This document shows, piece after piece, positions 25,023-33,731 of a stretch of 64,000 bases of DNA; position 1 is the first letter of the stretch, and the number at the start of each line of letters is the position of its first letter. A program made the translations under genes and the position numbers. The stretch is from an uncultured Oscillospiraceae bacterium (GTDB taxonomy: Bacteria; Bacillota; Clostridia; Oscillospirales; Oscillospiraceae), in assembly GCA_947623745.1 (NCBI GenBank), contig CANQHN010000014.1:1-64000 (forward strand). Reading direction: 5' to 3'. The notes under the pieces are model-generated. The model was not told where the DNA came from. It saw nothing but the letters and a program-made list of their open reading frames with translations, and ran no database searches.

Positions 25023-27470
25023 TCAGCCCCGGGTCGCCACGGCGCCGTCCTCCACCGTGTTGCTGAACTGCACATCGACAACGGTGCCTATGGCGGCGAC
25101 GGTGCCCTCCGGGATGCTCTGGCTGGAGGCAGTGGTGGTGTTGGTGTAGTAGGTGGACACGCCCGAGGCCCGCATGAAGAAGCCGGCGTTCTCCAGCACC
25201 TTTCGGGCCGTGTCGTAGGTCCGGCCCACCACGTTGGGCACGGTGGCGTTCTCCTCCGGGGCGGCGTCGCCCAGGTAGAGGATCACGCTGGAGCCGCTGG
25301 GAATCTGGGTGCGGGCGGAGGGCACCTGGCGGGAGACCGTGTCCCCCTGGCCCACGGTGCGGTACTTCAGGCCCTGCTTCTCCAGGGCGCTGGCCGCGTC
25401 GTCCACCGTTTTCCCAACGACGGATGGAGTTGCCACGTCCATGGCGGCGGCCTCGTCGGCGCCGTAGATCTTCTCCACGCCCATATAGTCCAAGATCCGG
25501 GAGATGAGCGGGCCGGCCATGGGGGCGGCCATGTTGCCGCCGCTGATGTAGGTGCCGTAGGTGTTGACCCGCCTGTCCCGGGAGGACTCCTGGGGCTTGT
25601 CGTAGGCCAGCAGGACCACCACCTGCGGGTCGTCCGCCGGGGCGCAGCCGATGAAGGAGACGATGGTGCGGCCCTTCTCGTTGGTCTCGGCGGAGCCGGT
25701 CTTGCCGCCGATGCGGCAGCCCGCCACGTAGGCGTTCTTGCCGGTGCCGGTGTTGACCTCCTCCTCCAGCATCACGGCACACCGCTGGCTGGTCTGCTCG
25801 CTGACCACCTGGCGCACGATGGTGGGCTCGGTGTTCTGGATCACCGCGCCGTCCTGGGAGGTGATGGACTGGACGATATAGGGCTTCACCAGGTAGCCGC
25901 CGTTGACCACGGCGGAGAAGGCGGCCACCATCTGTAGGGGGGTGACCTCAAAGCGCTGGCCAAAGGAGGCCACCGCCAGGTCCACGTTGGTCATCTTGTC
26001 CCGGTCCCAGAAGGCGCCGGTGAGACTGGCCTCGCCGGGCAGCTCGATGCCCGTCTGCTTGGTGAACCCGAAGGCCTCGAAGTAGTCGTAAAATTTCTGG
26101 ATGCCCAGCCGCCGGCCGATCTCGATGAAGGCCGGGTTGCAGGAGTTGGAGAAGGCCTTGGACAGGTCCTGGGTGCCGTGGCCGCTGGTGACCGAGCAGC
26201 TGATGGGGGTGTTCCAGCCGGGCACCATCACCGAGCCGGAGCAGTAGAAGGTGTCGCTCTCGGTGACCACGCCCTCCTCCAGGGCGGCGGCCAACACCAT
26301 GGACTTGAAGGTGGAGCCCGGCTCGTACCGGGAGTCCAGCACCTTGCTGCGCCACTGGGTGTTCACCGCGTCGCTGTAGGCGGTGCTCTGCGCCTGCTCC
26401 ATCAGCTCCGCGTCGCTCAGGCCCTCGGTGTTGCCGGCCTTGAGCGTCTCGTAGATGGACTCGGTGTTCTCCTCCATGAGCTTCTGCAGGCCCTCGCTGA
26501 GGATGGCGGAGTAGTTGTTGGGGTCGAAGTCCGGGGAGCTGGCCATGGCCTTGATGGCCCCGGTGTTGGGGTCCATCACCAGGCAGAAGGCGCCGTTGCG
26601 CACATCGAATTTCTGGATGCCCTCCTCCAGGGTCTGCTCCACGTAGGACTGGATGGTGGTGTCGATGGTCAGGTTCAGATTGTAGCCGTTGACGGCGTCC
26701 ACATACTCGGAGTAGCTGTTGTGCATCTGGGTGCCCACGCCGGTCTTGGCGGTGACCACCCGGCCGGGGGTGCCCTCCAGGGTGCTGTCGAACCAGGCCT
26801 CCAGGCCGTAGGCGCCCCCCTCGTCGTTGCAGAAGCCCAGCACCTGGGCGGCCAGGCTGGCGTAGGGGTAGTAGCGCTTGGTGGTGGGCACCATCATCAG
26901 GGAGTAGCCCAGCTTGTTGTCGGCGATGAAGGCCTGCAGCTCGTCGGCCAGCTCCCCGTCGATGTCCCGGCGCAGCACCTCGTAGGCGGAGTTGGTGCGC
27001 TCCATGCGCTTGTTGAGCTGGTCCCGGTCGGCCTCCAGCACCCGCACCAGCTCGTCAACGATCAGGTCCCGCTTTTTCTGGATAGCGGCGTTGTAGGCCG
27101 ACTCGTCCGGCACGCCGTCCTCCTTGAACTCGTTCTGGTTGACGCTGGCCACCAGGTCCCGGGGAGAGAGGATCAGGTCGTACACCGTGGCGGACATGGC
27201 CATGATGTTGCCCTTGGCGTCGTAGATGTTGCCCCGGGAGGCGGCCACCGACACGTCCAGGGTCTGCTGCTCCACGGCGTACTTCTGGTAGAACTCGTGG
27301 TCCACCACCGACACCTGCCAGAGCTGGCGGATCAGGGGGATGAACAGTCCCACGCCGAACATAAGCATCAGGACCACTGTGCGCCGGAACACCTGGCGCT
27401 TGGACCTGCTCTCGTGGGGCTGCGCCCCCTGGCTGTCGGCGTGCCGCTGGTCCCGCTCTCCGTCCCGCAT
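25023..27470 (-). CDS. Class B penicillin-binding protein with two PASTA domains (SpoVD/FtsI-like)
   Basis: Peptidoglycan transpeptidase of 815 residues. A membrane anchor at about 30-50 is followed by a dimerisation domain and the transpeptidase domain with all three active-site motifs: STFK (386-389), SCN (443-445) and KTG (590-592). Two PASTA domains follow (starting near TPSVVGKTVDDA and VPNVVGRTYDTA). Position in the dcw cluster between ftsL and murE fits the FtsW partner for septal synthesis; the PASTA pair resembles B. subtilis SpoVD and PBP2B, so which one it equals is undecided. Confidence 0.93.
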   Translation of the reverse strand: MRDGERDQRHADSQGAQPHESRSKRQVFRRTVVLMLMFGVGLFIPLIRQLWQVSVVDHEFYQKYAVEQQTLDVSVAASRGNIYDAKGNIMAMSATVYDLILSPRDLVASVNQNEFKEDGVPDESAYNAAIQKKRDLIVDELVRVLEADRDQLNKRMERTNSAYEVLRRDIDGELADELQAFIADNKLGYSLMMVPTTKRYYPYASLAAQVLGFCNDEGGAYGLEAWFDSTLEGTPGRVVTAKTGVGTQMHNSYSEYVDAVNGYNLNLTIDTTIQSYVEQTLEEGIQKFDVRNGAFCLVMDPNTGAIKAMASSPDFDPNNYSAILSEGLQKLMEENTESIYETLKAGNTEGLSDAELMEQAQSTAYSDAVNTQWRSKVLDSRYEPGSTFKSMVLAAALEEGVVTESDTFYCSGSVMVPGWNTPISCSVTSGHGTQDLSKAFSNSCNPAFIEIGRRLGIQKFYDYFEAFGFTKQTGIELPGEASLTGAFWDRDKMTNVDLAVASFGQRFEVTPLQMVAAFSAVVNGGYLVKPYIVQSITSQDGAVIQNTEPTIVRQVVSEQTSQRCAVMLEEEVNTGTGKNAYVAGCRIGGKTGSAETNEKGRTIVSFIGCAPADDPQVVVLLAYDKPQESSRDRRVNTYGTYISGGNMAAPMAGPLISRILDYMGVEKIYGADEAAAMDVATPSVVGKTVDDAASALEKQGLKYRTVGQGDTVSRQVPSARTQIPSGSSVILYLGDAAPEENATVPNVVGRTYDTARKVLENAGFFMRASGVSTYYTNTTTASSQSIPEGTVAAIGTVVDVQFSNTVEDGAVATRG

Positions 27471-27631
27471 GGCTTATTCCCCCTTCCCTCATTTTCTCCT
27501 CATACAAGGCAAGAAGCGCAAGAAAAGAATCTTTTCCTGCGCCCCCGTTTTTCTTTCGTTTCCGCGCCCGGGCGCCGTCCGTTCAGCGCGTCTGCGGCGC
27601 CGCGCCGGGCACTGGTACTATATGCTCCGGT

Positions 27632-28198
27632 TCACCGAAAATATGCGGCGGCATCGGAGATCCCGTTTTTCAGGCTTTGGAGCAGCCCCAGGATGCTGGA
27701 GCCGCCGGAGTGTTCGGAGATGATCTCCACGCTGTCCGGCTCAGACAGGTCGATGTACTCGATCTGCCCCGCGGTGGGGCGGACCATGGTGGTGCCCACC
27801 GCCGCCTGGATGCGCTCCAGGTCAAAGACCTTCTCGTATTGGGCGGTGAGGGTGGCGTTCTCCGCCTGGAGGGTCTGCAGCTCCGAGCGCAGGGAGACCA
27901 CCTGGTCGGTGGCCACGGCGTACTGGGTGTAGCTGAACAGCAGCAGGGCCGCGAAGGCCGCCACCACCAGGAACCCCGCCACGGCCAGCACAGACACCGC
28001 GCCCGCCGGACGGACCTGGACCTGGGTGCGGGTGAGGATGCGTTCCCGGACCCTGGGGCGGGCCTTGGGCTGGGGCTTGGGCTGGAGGACCTCCTCCTGA
28101 CCGGGAGCGCGGACCGCCGAGCCCTCGTAGGCGGGGGCATAGGCTACGCTGCCGTAGGTGCGGTAGGCTGTGTTCCGGTTGTAGCGGCGAGAGGCCAT
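27632..28198 (-). CDS. ftsL: FtsL-like cell division protein
   Basis: A 188-residue bitopic protein. A long basic, proline-rich cytoplasmic part (1-65) precedes one membrane segment (about 67-90, VSVLAVAGFLVVAAFAALLL) and a short coiled coil (SLRSELQTLQAENATLTAQYEK). The C-terminal IEYIDL motif is typical of FtsL/DivIC. Assignment rests on topology and on position between rsmH and the PBP. Roughly 160 bp of untranslated sequence separate it from the PBP. Confidence 0.8.
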   Translation of the reverse strand: MASRRYNRNTAYRTYGSVAYAPAYEGSAVRAPGQEEVLQPKPQPKARPRVRERILTRTQVQVRPAGAVSVLAVAGFLVVAAFAALLLFSYTQYAVATDQVVSLRSELQTLQAENATLTAQYEKVFDLERIQAAVGTTMVRPTAGQIEYIDLSEPDSVEIISEHSGGSSILGLLQSLKNGISDAAAYFR

Positions 28199-28224
28199 AG
28201 CGCTTCACTCCATCATCATTGGTA

Positions 28225-29184
28225 TCACACCCGGATCCGGGCGGCGGGCTTCAGCTTTTCCGCCACCCGCAGCTTGGCGCTGCGGGCGCGGGGATTTTCC
28301 TCGATCTCCTGTTCACTGGGCAGGATGGGCTTTCGGGTCACCAGGCGCACGTCCGGGGTCTTTCCGCACACGCACACCGGGAAGTCCGGCGGGCAGGTGC
28401 AGCCCTTCGCGAATCCGGCCAGGCCCAGCTTGACGATGCGGTCCTCCAGGGAGTGGAAGGTGATGACGGCCAGCCGCCCGCCCGCATTCAGCCTGGGGAC
28501 TGCGGCGGCCAGCATCCGCTCCACGCTGCCCAGCTCGTCGTTGACGGCGATGCGGATGGCCTGGAAGGAGCGCTTGGCCGGGTGCTGCTTCTCCTTGAGG
28601 GCCTTGGCCGGCATGGCGCTTTTGATGACCTCCACCAGCTCCAGGGTGGTGGAGATGGGCCTGTTCTCCCGGCGGCGGCAGATGGCCGCGGCGATCTGGG
28701 GGGCGTAGCGCTCCTCGCCGTACTGGCTGAGGATGCGCCGCAGCTCGTCCCGGCTCCAGGTGTTCACCACGTCGGCGGCGGTGAGGCCCTCCCCCCGGTC
28801 CATGCGCATGTCCAGTGGGGCGTCGGCCATGTAGGAGAACCCCCGGGAGGGGTCGTCCAGCTGGGGGGAGGACACCCCCAGGTCGAAGAGCATCCCGTCC
28901 GCGCCCGGCAGCCCCAGGCCGTCTAAAATGGCGTCGATCTCACAGAAATTGCTGTGGACCAGGGTAACCCGGTTCATCCAGCCGGCCAGCCGGTCCCGGG
29001 CGGCGTCCAGGGCCGCCTGGTCCCGGTCCACACAGATGAGCCGGCCGGTGGTCAGGCGCCTGACGATCTCCCGGCTGTGGCCGGCCCGGCCCAGTGTGCC
29101 GTCCAGGTAGATCCCGTCCGGCCTGATATCCAGGGCCCGGATGCTCTCGTCCAGCAGCACCGGGCGGTGGGTGAACTCACTCAT
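28225..29184 (-). CDS. rsmH: 16S rRNA (cytosine-1402-N4)-methyltransferase
   Basis: SAM-dependent methyltransferase acting on C1402 in the ribosomal P site. The 319 residues start with EFTHRPVLLDE, then YLDGTLGRAGHS (SAM loop), DLGVSSPQLDDPSRGFSY and ILPSEQEIEENPRARSAKLR near the C-terminus, all family signatures. It follows mraZ by one base, so the two are co-translated. Confidence 0.96.
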   Translation of the reverse strand: MSEFTHRPVLLDESIRALDIRPDGIYLDGTLGRAGHSREIVRRLTTGRLICVDRDQAALDAARDRLAGWMNRVTLVHSNFCEIDAILDGLGLPGADGMLFDLGVSSPQLDDPSRGFSYMADAPLDMRMDRGEGLTAADVVNTWSRDELRRILSQYGEERYAPQIAAAICRRRENRPISTTLELVEVIKSAMPAKALKEKQHPAKRSFQAIRIAVNDELGSVERMLAAAVPRLNAGGRLAVITFHSLEDRIVKLGLAGFAKGCTCPPDFPVCVCGKTPDVRLVTRKPILPSEQEIEENPRARSAKLRVAEKLKPAARIRV

Positions 29185-29185
29185 A

Positions 29186-29602
29186 TCAGAACCCCAGCGC
29201 CTCCAGGCAGGCGCGCATCTTCTCGGGGGTCATCTCCTCTTCCTCCCTGGCGCTCCAGGTGTCGGCGGCCCAGATCTCGGCCCGGTCGTTGACGCCGATG
29301 ATGACGGCGTCCTTCTCCAGCCCGGCGTAGCGGCGCAGCTTCTGGGGGATGACGATGCGGCCCTGGCTGTCCAGCTCGCACTTGCTGGCGTTGGCGAACA
29401 GGGGGCGCATGGCGGCGGACTGGCTCATGGGCAGGGAGGCGAACTTCTCCGTGAACCGGTCCCAGGTGGACTGGGGGTAGATGGCCAGGCAGGCGTCCAC
29501 GCCCATGGCCAGATAGAAGGTCACGCCCAGCTCCTCCCGGAGCTTGGCGGGGATGAACAGGCGGCCCTTGGAATCCAGGCTGTGTTCGTATGTCCCGGTC
29601 AC
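29186..29602 (-). CDS. mraZ: Transcriptional regulator MraZ
   Basis: Double AbrB/SpoVT-like DNA-binding protein and repressor of the dcw cluster. Two repeats each hold the DxxxR motif: SLDSKGRLFIPAKLR (first) and ELDSQGRIVIPQKLR (second). Start choice: the ATG at 29632 lacks a ribosome site and overlaps the operator boxes; the GTG at 29602 follows AAGGTG by 6 nt and yields MTGTYEHSLDSKGR, the usual N-terminus of the family. I therefore use GTG 29602 (138 residues). Operator boxes lie just upstream. Confidence 0.9.
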   Translation of the reverse strand: MTGTYEHSLDSKGRLFIPAKLREELGVTFYLAMGVDACLAIYPQSTWDRFTEKFASLPMSQSAAMRPLFANASKCELDSQGRIVIPQKLRRYAGLEKDAVIIGVNDRAEIWAADTWSAREEEEMTPEKMRACLEALGF

Positions 29603-29616
29603 GCTGTTCACCTTCT

Positions 29617-29662
29617 CCCCACTTTGACCCATTTTAGAGGAAATTTACTCCACTTTCCCCCA
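29617..29662 (-). promoter_or_regulatory. MraZ operator boxes
   Basis: On the minus strand, two pairs of 10-bp spaced direct repeats: TGGGGGAAAGTGGAG (29662-29648) and TGGGTCAAAGTGGGG (29631-29617). Each pair has the TGGGN-N5-TGGNG pattern known for MraZ boxes and lies just after the promoter. Confidence 0.78.
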
Positions 29663-29672
29663 CCCTGCTTTT

Positions 29673-29701
29673 AGTATACGAGGTAGCTACGGAAAATGCA
29701 A
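29673..29701 (-). promoter_or_regulatory. dcw cluster promoter (Pmra)
   Basis: Minus-strand TTGCAT (29701-29696), 17-nt spacer, TATACT (29678-29673). Transcription would start about 10 bp before the first MraZ box. Confidence 0.75.
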
Positions 29702-29906
29702 GTCTTTTTTTTCAATTTTTTCAGAAAAAAATCACCGATTTCTTGAGAAATCCGCGATTTTTAGCCCTAAAACATGCGTTCTATTCCGTGTCCTCGCCTA
29801 TACTCCCGGTTATCGCCCCGCACAGGGTGTTCCCACCCCCTCTCCGCCCGCCCACAACATCTTGTGCCGCGCCCCGGAGGGGCCGTTTTCCCGTGATTCC
29901 CCCCTG
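29702..29906. other. Intergenic region between dcw cluster and UDG gene
   Basis: About 200 bp, AT-rich near the dcw promoter and GC-rich further on. No gene, RNA or repeat was recognised; the long in-frame extension of the UDG ORF into it has no ribosome site. Confidence 0.4.
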
Positions 29907-29935
29907 TTGCAATGTGGAAAACTTTGTGGTAAAAT
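29907..29935 (+). promoter_or_regulatory. Uracil-DNA glycosylase gene promoter
   Basis: TTGCAA (29907-29912), 17-nt spacer, TAAAAT (29930-29935), 41 bp before the ATG. Confidence 0.78.
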
Positions 29936-29976
29936 TTTTGCACAAACCGATTTTTGGAAGAAAGGGTGGGAGCGGG

Positions 29977-30546
29977 ATGCTCAACTGGAACGAGCTGGAG
30001 CAGGCGTGTCTGTCCTGCCAGAAGTGCCCCCTGGCGGAGACCCGGCACAAGGTGGCCTTCGGCGTGGGGCCCCGGGACGCCGAGGTGATGCTCATCGGCG
30101 AGGGCCCCGGCGAGAACGAGGACCTGCAGGGCGAGCCCTTCGTGGGCCGGGGCGGCCAGCTGCTGGACGAGATGCTGGAGATCATCGACCTGGACCGGAA
30201 AACCAACGTCTACATCGCCAACATCGTCAAGTGCCGCCCACCCCAGAACCGGGACCCCCTGAACACCGAGCAGGACGCCTGCATCGGCTACCTGCGCAAC
30301 CAGGTGGCCCTGATCCGGCCCAAGATCATCGTCTGCCTGGGCCGCATCGCCGCCATGCGGGTCATCAAGGAGGACTTCAAGATCAGCCGGGAGCACGGCC
30401 AGTGGTTCGAGCGCAGCGGGGTCCACATGATGGCCATGTTCCACCCCGCCGCCATCCTCCGGGACCCCCGGCGCAGGCCGGACGCCTTCCTGGACCTGAA
30501 GTCCCTCCAGGCCAAGATCCGCCAGGTCTGCACCCACACCTACTGA
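29977..30546 (+). CDS. Uracil-DNA glycosylase, family 4
   Basis: Base-excision repair enzyme with a [4Fe-4S] cluster, removing uracil from DNA. The 189-residue length fits family 4. The cluster cysteines are Cys14 and Cys17 (SCQKC), Cys86 (IVKCRPP) and Cys102. Motif A is GEGPGENED (41-49) and the C-terminal motif is MFHPAAIL. The ATG at 29977 follows GGGTGGGAG; the ORF is open upstream but crosses the promoter. It is monocistronic. Confidence 0.94.
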   Translation: MLNWNELEQACLSCQKCPLAETRHKVAFGVGPRDAEVMLIGEGPGENEDLQGEPFVGRGGQLLDEMLEIIDLDRKTNVYIANIVKCRPPQNRDPLNTEQDACIGYLRNQVALIRPKIIVCLGRIAAMRVIKEDFKISREHGQWFERSGVHMMAMFHPAAILRDPRRRPDAFLDLKSLQAKIRQVCTHTY

Positions 30547-30560
30547 ATCTCCACGACGCA

Positions 30561-30589
30561 GAGGGCGGCCCGGCGGGCCGCCCTCTTTT
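30561..30589 (+). terminator. Uracil-DNA glycosylase gene terminator
   Basis: Stem GAGGGCGGCCC / GGGCCGCCCTC, loop GGC, followed by TTTT. Confidence 0.85.
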
Positions 30590-30669
30590 GAAAAATTTTC
30601 GGTTTTCCTGTAACGAAAGCCCCCTGTGCCGCACTAACGGACAGAGGGGACAGCCAGGAGGTGAGCGGT

Positions 30670-31173
30670 ATGGCCCGGAGGGAGGACCTCTACGAGAAGC
30701 ACGCCCAGGCGGTGTACCGCTACCTGTTCTCCATCACCGGCGAGGCGGACACGGCGGAGGAGTTGACCCAGGAGACCTTCTGCACCGCCCTGGAGAAGCT
30801 GGACACCTTCCGGGGGGACTGCACCCCCCAGGTGTGGCTGTGCGCCATCGCCAAGCGGCTGTGGTTCCGGGAGCTGGAGCGCCGGAGGAAAAGCCCGCCC
30901 TTGGACGAGAGCTATGCCGCCGGCCTCCCTGCCCCCGACGACCCCGCCGGGGACGCGGAGCGGCGGGAGGACCGGCTCCGGCTCTACCGGGCCATGCAGA
31001 GGCTGGACCCGGACACCCGGGAGGTCATCCACCTGCGCCTGGCGGGGGAGTTCTCCTTCCGGGACATCGGGGATATTTTGGGAAAGAGCGAGGTCTGGGC
31101 CCGGGTGCGGTTCTACCGGGGCAAGGAACAGCTGACCAGGCTGATGAGGGGGGAACAAGATGGAGCAAAATAG
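30670..31173 (+). CDS. ECF-type RNA polymerase sigma factor
   Basis: Sigma-70 family factor of 167 residues with regions 2 and 4 only. Region 2 is residues 5-70 (YRYLFSITGEADTAEELTQETF) and region 4 about 100-160 (LDPDTREVIHLRLAGEFSFRDIG, then ILGKSEVWARVRFYRGK). ATG 30670 is preferred to GTG 30661 because AGGAGG ends 8 nt before it. Upstream, TGTAACG (30609) and CACTAA about 17 nt on resemble an autoregulated ECF promoter, but only weakly. The stop overlaps the start of the anti-sigma gene by 14 bp, the usual coupling of such pairs. Confidence 0.9.
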   Translation: MARREDLYEKHAQAVYRYLFSITGEADTAEELTQETFCTALEKLDTFRGDCTPQVWLCAIAKRLWFRELERRRKSPPLDESYAAGLPAPDDPAGDAERREDRLRLYRAMQRLDPDTREVIHLRLAGEFSFRDIGDILGKSEVWARVRFYRGKEQLTRLMRGEQDGAK

Positions 31174-32134
31174 ACTGGACTGCTGCGTGGTGCGGGACCT
31201 GCTGCCCGCCTACCTTGAGGAGCTGACCGAACCGGAGACCTCCGCCCAGGTGGCCGCCCACCTGGAGGGCTGCGAGGACTGCAAAAGGCTGGAGGCCGAC
31301 CTGCGCTCCCAGGTGCCGGTGGAGAAGGTCCCCAAAAAAGCGCTGAACTTTTTGAAGCGCGTCAAGCGCACCCGCCTGCTGGCCGCCGCCCTGACGCTGA
31401 TGCTGACCCTGTGGTGCATGTGGTGGCTCTACGACGCGGAGTTCCACTACCCCAACACCGAGGCCGGGCGGCTCTCCGCCGTCACCGACTACGTCGTGTC
31501 CCCGCCGGACAGCCCCAGGCAGCACATCCGGGAGGGCGACACCCTGTGGGTGGTGGGCTGGCAGACGGTGGGCAAGCACCTGTTCATCGCCTACGGCTCC
31601 GACAGCGTGGACAACGTCCACGGCATCCTCCACCTGGTCCGGGGGATCAACGGGAAGTACGAGACGCTGGACGCCTCTCTGGACCCCTTCCCCTACACCG
31701 CCGGGGTGTGGGGAGAAAGCCTCTCTCCCAAGAAAAGCGATCTGGAGCTGTTCGCTCTGGCCGGGGAGGGCTGCCGGGAGATCTTTTCCGCCCAGGTGGA
31801 GTTCTATGTCTACAACGAGGACGCCGGCCGCTATGGCAGCGTAACCAAGACCTACGACATCCCGGAGCCCAACTTCCTGTGGCTGATTGACCGCGGTGAA
31901 ATGCTGGAGGAGCTGGGCCGGGACCGCGAATCCTCTGCGGACTTTTTCGTGCGGGAGATCCGTTTCTTAGACAAAAATGGCAGCGACGTGACCGACCAGT
32001 ACCAGGACGACACCGTCCGCCAGGACTGGGCTGGCGCCAAAGGCTCCGCCGAGACCATCCTGCTCTACTTCTATCTGGGCGGCATCGCCCTGCTGGGGTT
32101 CATTATCATCCGGTATTTCCTCCGCAAGGATTGA
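31160..32134 (+). CDS. Anti-sigma factor with zinc-finger domain and large outer domain
   Basis: A 324-residue membrane protein. The N-terminal zinc anti-sigma domain has CCVVRDLLPAYLEEL and the ligands His34-x3-Cys38-x2-Cys41 (HLEGCEDC). Two membrane segments are seen, about 73-91 and 298-319, so residues 92-297 should form an outer domain that may sense the signal; I do not recognise that domain. A short basic end (RKD) returns to the cytoplasm. It should hold the upstream ECF sigma factor at the membrane until an envelope signal arrives. Signal unknown. Confidence 0.85.
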   Translation: MEQNRLDCCVVRDLLPAYLEELTEPETSAQVAAHLEGCEDCKRLEADLRSQVPVEKVPKKALNFLKRVKRTRLLAAALTLMLTLWCMWWLYDAEFHYPNTEAGRLSAVTDYVVSPPDSPRQHIREGDTLWVVGWQTVGKHLFIAYGSDSVDNVHGILHLVRGINGKYETLDASLDPFPYTAGVWGESLSPKKSDLELFALAGEGCREIFSAQVEFYVYNEDAGRYGSVTKTYDIPEPNFLWLIDRGEMLEELGRDRESSADFFVREIRFLDKNGSDVTDQYQDDTVRQDWAGAKGSAETILLYFYLGGIALLGFIIIRYFLRKD

Positions 32135-32148
32135 GCCCGATACCAGAA

Positions 32149-32191
32149 AGCGCCGCGCCGGTCTTTCGACCGGCGCGGCGCTGTTTTCTTT
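32149..32191 (+). terminator. Sigma/anti-sigma operon terminator
   Basis: A 15-bp stem (AGCGCCGCGCCGGTC / GACCGGCGCGGCGCT, loop TTTC) followed by GTTTTCTTTC. Confidence 0.88.
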
Positions 32192-32195
32192 CAAA

Positions 32196-33050
32196 TCATT
32201 GGGGAGCAGTCTCCCGGCGGAACTTCTCCAGGTAGGCGTCCTGGAGCAGCTTGACCCGCTGGGGGTCCTTCCCGCCCACGGGGATGCCGTCGATGGACTC
32301 CACCCGCATACACAGGGCGCTGCTGCTGGTGACCATGGCCTCGTCGGCGTTCATCAGCTCCACCATGGTGAAGGGCTCCTCCCGGACGGGGATGCCGTGC
32401 TCCCGGGCCAGCTGGAGCAAGTGCTTCCGGGTGATGCCGGGGAGGATGAGCTCGTCGGTGGGGGCGGTGCGCAGCACCCCGTCCTTCAGAATGGAGATGT
32501 TGCTGTGGGCGCACTCTGTGACCCGGCTGCCCCGGTGGAGCACCGCCTCGTCACACCCCGCCCGGGCCGCCTGCTGGCTGGCCAGGACGCTGGGGATCAG
32601 GTTCAGGGTCTTGATGTGGCACAGCTTGAAGCGCACGTCCTCCAGGGAGATGAGCTTGTAGGGCCGGTCCATGGACTTCATGGTGTGGGGCTTGGCGTAG
32701 GCCATCAGGTTGGGGGCCACCTCCGGGCCGGGGAAAGCGTGGTTCCGGGGGGCGGTGCCCCGGCTGATCTGCCAGTACAGGAAGTGGACCGGGGAGTCGT
32801 CCGCCGCGTCCAGCACCTTCTGCAGCTCCGCCTTGACCTCCTCCCGGCTCATCTGGAAGGGGATCTCCAGCAGGCGCAGGCTGTTGTACATCCGGTCCAG
32901 GTGGTCCTCCAGGCCGAAGATGACCCGGTTGGCGGCACAGGCGGCCTCGTAGATGCCGTCGCCGAAGTAGAGGGCCCGGTCGTTGAGGGGGACGGTCATC
33001 TCCTCCAGGGGGCCCAGCTTCCCGTTGTAGTACCCGACGTTCTTCCACAT
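32196..33050 (-). CDS. dat: D-amino acid transaminase (class IV aminotransferase)
   Basis: PLP-dependent fold-type IV enzyme that probably interconverts D-alanine and D-glutamate for peptidoglycan. The 284 residues carry LNDRALYFGDGIYEAA near the N-terminus, the PLP Lys147 in CHIKTLNLI and Glu179 (TECAHSN). SRGTAPRNHAFPGP around 97-110 matches the carboxylate-trap RGxxxRxHxFP of D-specific enzymes rather than the BcaT pattern. The ATG at 33050 follows AAGGAG at 10 nt. It lies 23 bp after the PAP2 gene and is probably co-transcribed. 4-Amino-4-deoxychorismate lyase is the main alternative. Confidence 0.88.
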   Translation of the reverse strand: MWKNVGYYNGKLGPLEEMTVPLNDRALYFGDGIYEAACAANRVIFGLEDHLDRMYNSLRLLEIPFQMSREEVKAELQKVLDAADDSPVHFLYWQISRGTAPRNHAFPGPEVAPNLMAYAKPHTMKSMDRPYKLISLEDVRFKLCHIKTLNLIPSVLASQQAARAGCDEAVLHRGSRVTECAHSNISILKDGVLRTAPTDELILPGITRKHLLQLAREHGIPVREEPFTMVELMNADEAMVTSSSALCMRVESIDGIPVGGKDPQRVKLLQDAYLEKFRRETAPQ

Positions 33051-33073
33051 AGAAATGCAGCTCCTTCTTTCTC

Positions 33074-33628
33074 TTATTCCTCCGTGTTTTTCCTCTTCTT
33101 CTCTCCGAGCTTCTGGCAGAGCCTCCACGCCGCCCAGGCGCACAGGGCCCCCACCAGGGCGCCCGCCAGCACGTCGCTGGGGTAGTGGACCCCCACGTAC
33201 AGCCGGGACAGGCCCATGCAGGCGGCCAGGACCACCGCCAGCGCGCCCCACCTGCGGGGCAGGGTCCTCCACCAGGCCATGGCGGCGGCGAAGGCGGAGC
33301 AGGTGTGCCCCGAGGGGAAGGAGTTGGGGTCCGGCTCCTCCACCAGGGGGATCAGCCCCGCCACGTCCAGCCAGGGGCGGGGCCGGGCGAACAGGTGCTT
33401 GAGGGCGACGTTGGTGCACAGGAACCCCAGCAGCATGGCGCAAAGGGACAGCGCCCCCGCCCGCCGGGTGGACTTGAAGCACAGCAGGAGCAGGCTCAGG
33501 GCGATCCACAGCCGCCCCCCGTCCCCCAGGTGGGTGTAGAAGCACACCAGGGGGTCCAGGATCCCGTTCCGGACGACCTCCTGAAGAAACAGCAGGACGT
33601 TGCCGTCCAGCGCCTGCACCATCGCCAC
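33074..33628 (-). CDS. PAP2-family membrane phosphatase
   Basis: A 184-residue PAP2 protein with about six membrane segments and the three phosphatase motifs: KHLFARPRP, PSGHT, and SRLYVGVHYPSDV. Family members dephosphorylate undecaprenyl diphosphate or phosphatidic-acid-type lipids. Next to a D-amino acid transaminase, recycling of the C55 carrier is a fair guess, no more. The GTG at 33628 is chosen over ATG 33622 because GGAGGAGGGA is at the right distance. The upstream leader overlaps a promoter facing the other way. Confidence 0.88.
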   Translation of the reverse strand: MAMVQALDGNVLLFLQEVVRNGILDPLVCFYTHLGDGGRLWIALSLLLLCFKSTRRAGALSLCAMLLGFLCTNVALKHLFARPRPWLDVAGLIPLVEEPDPNSFPSGHTCSAFAAAMAWWRTLPRRWGALAVVLAACMGLSRLYVGVHYPSDVLAGALVGALCAWAAWRLCQKLGEKKRKNTEE

Positions 33629-33651
33629 GATAAACTTCCCTCCTCCCGCTC

Positions 33652-33680
33652 TTGACCGCCGGGGCCGCGCTCATTATAAT
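33652..33680 (+). promoter_or_regulatory. Glycosyltransferase gene promoter
   Basis: TTGACC (33652-33657), 17-nt spacer, TATAAT (33675-33680), about 110 bp before the ATG. Confidence 0.75.
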
Positions 33681-33731
33681 AATAGTGTATGCGGGGCGGG
33701 GCCCGCCATTCCCGCTCCGCTGCGCGGAACC

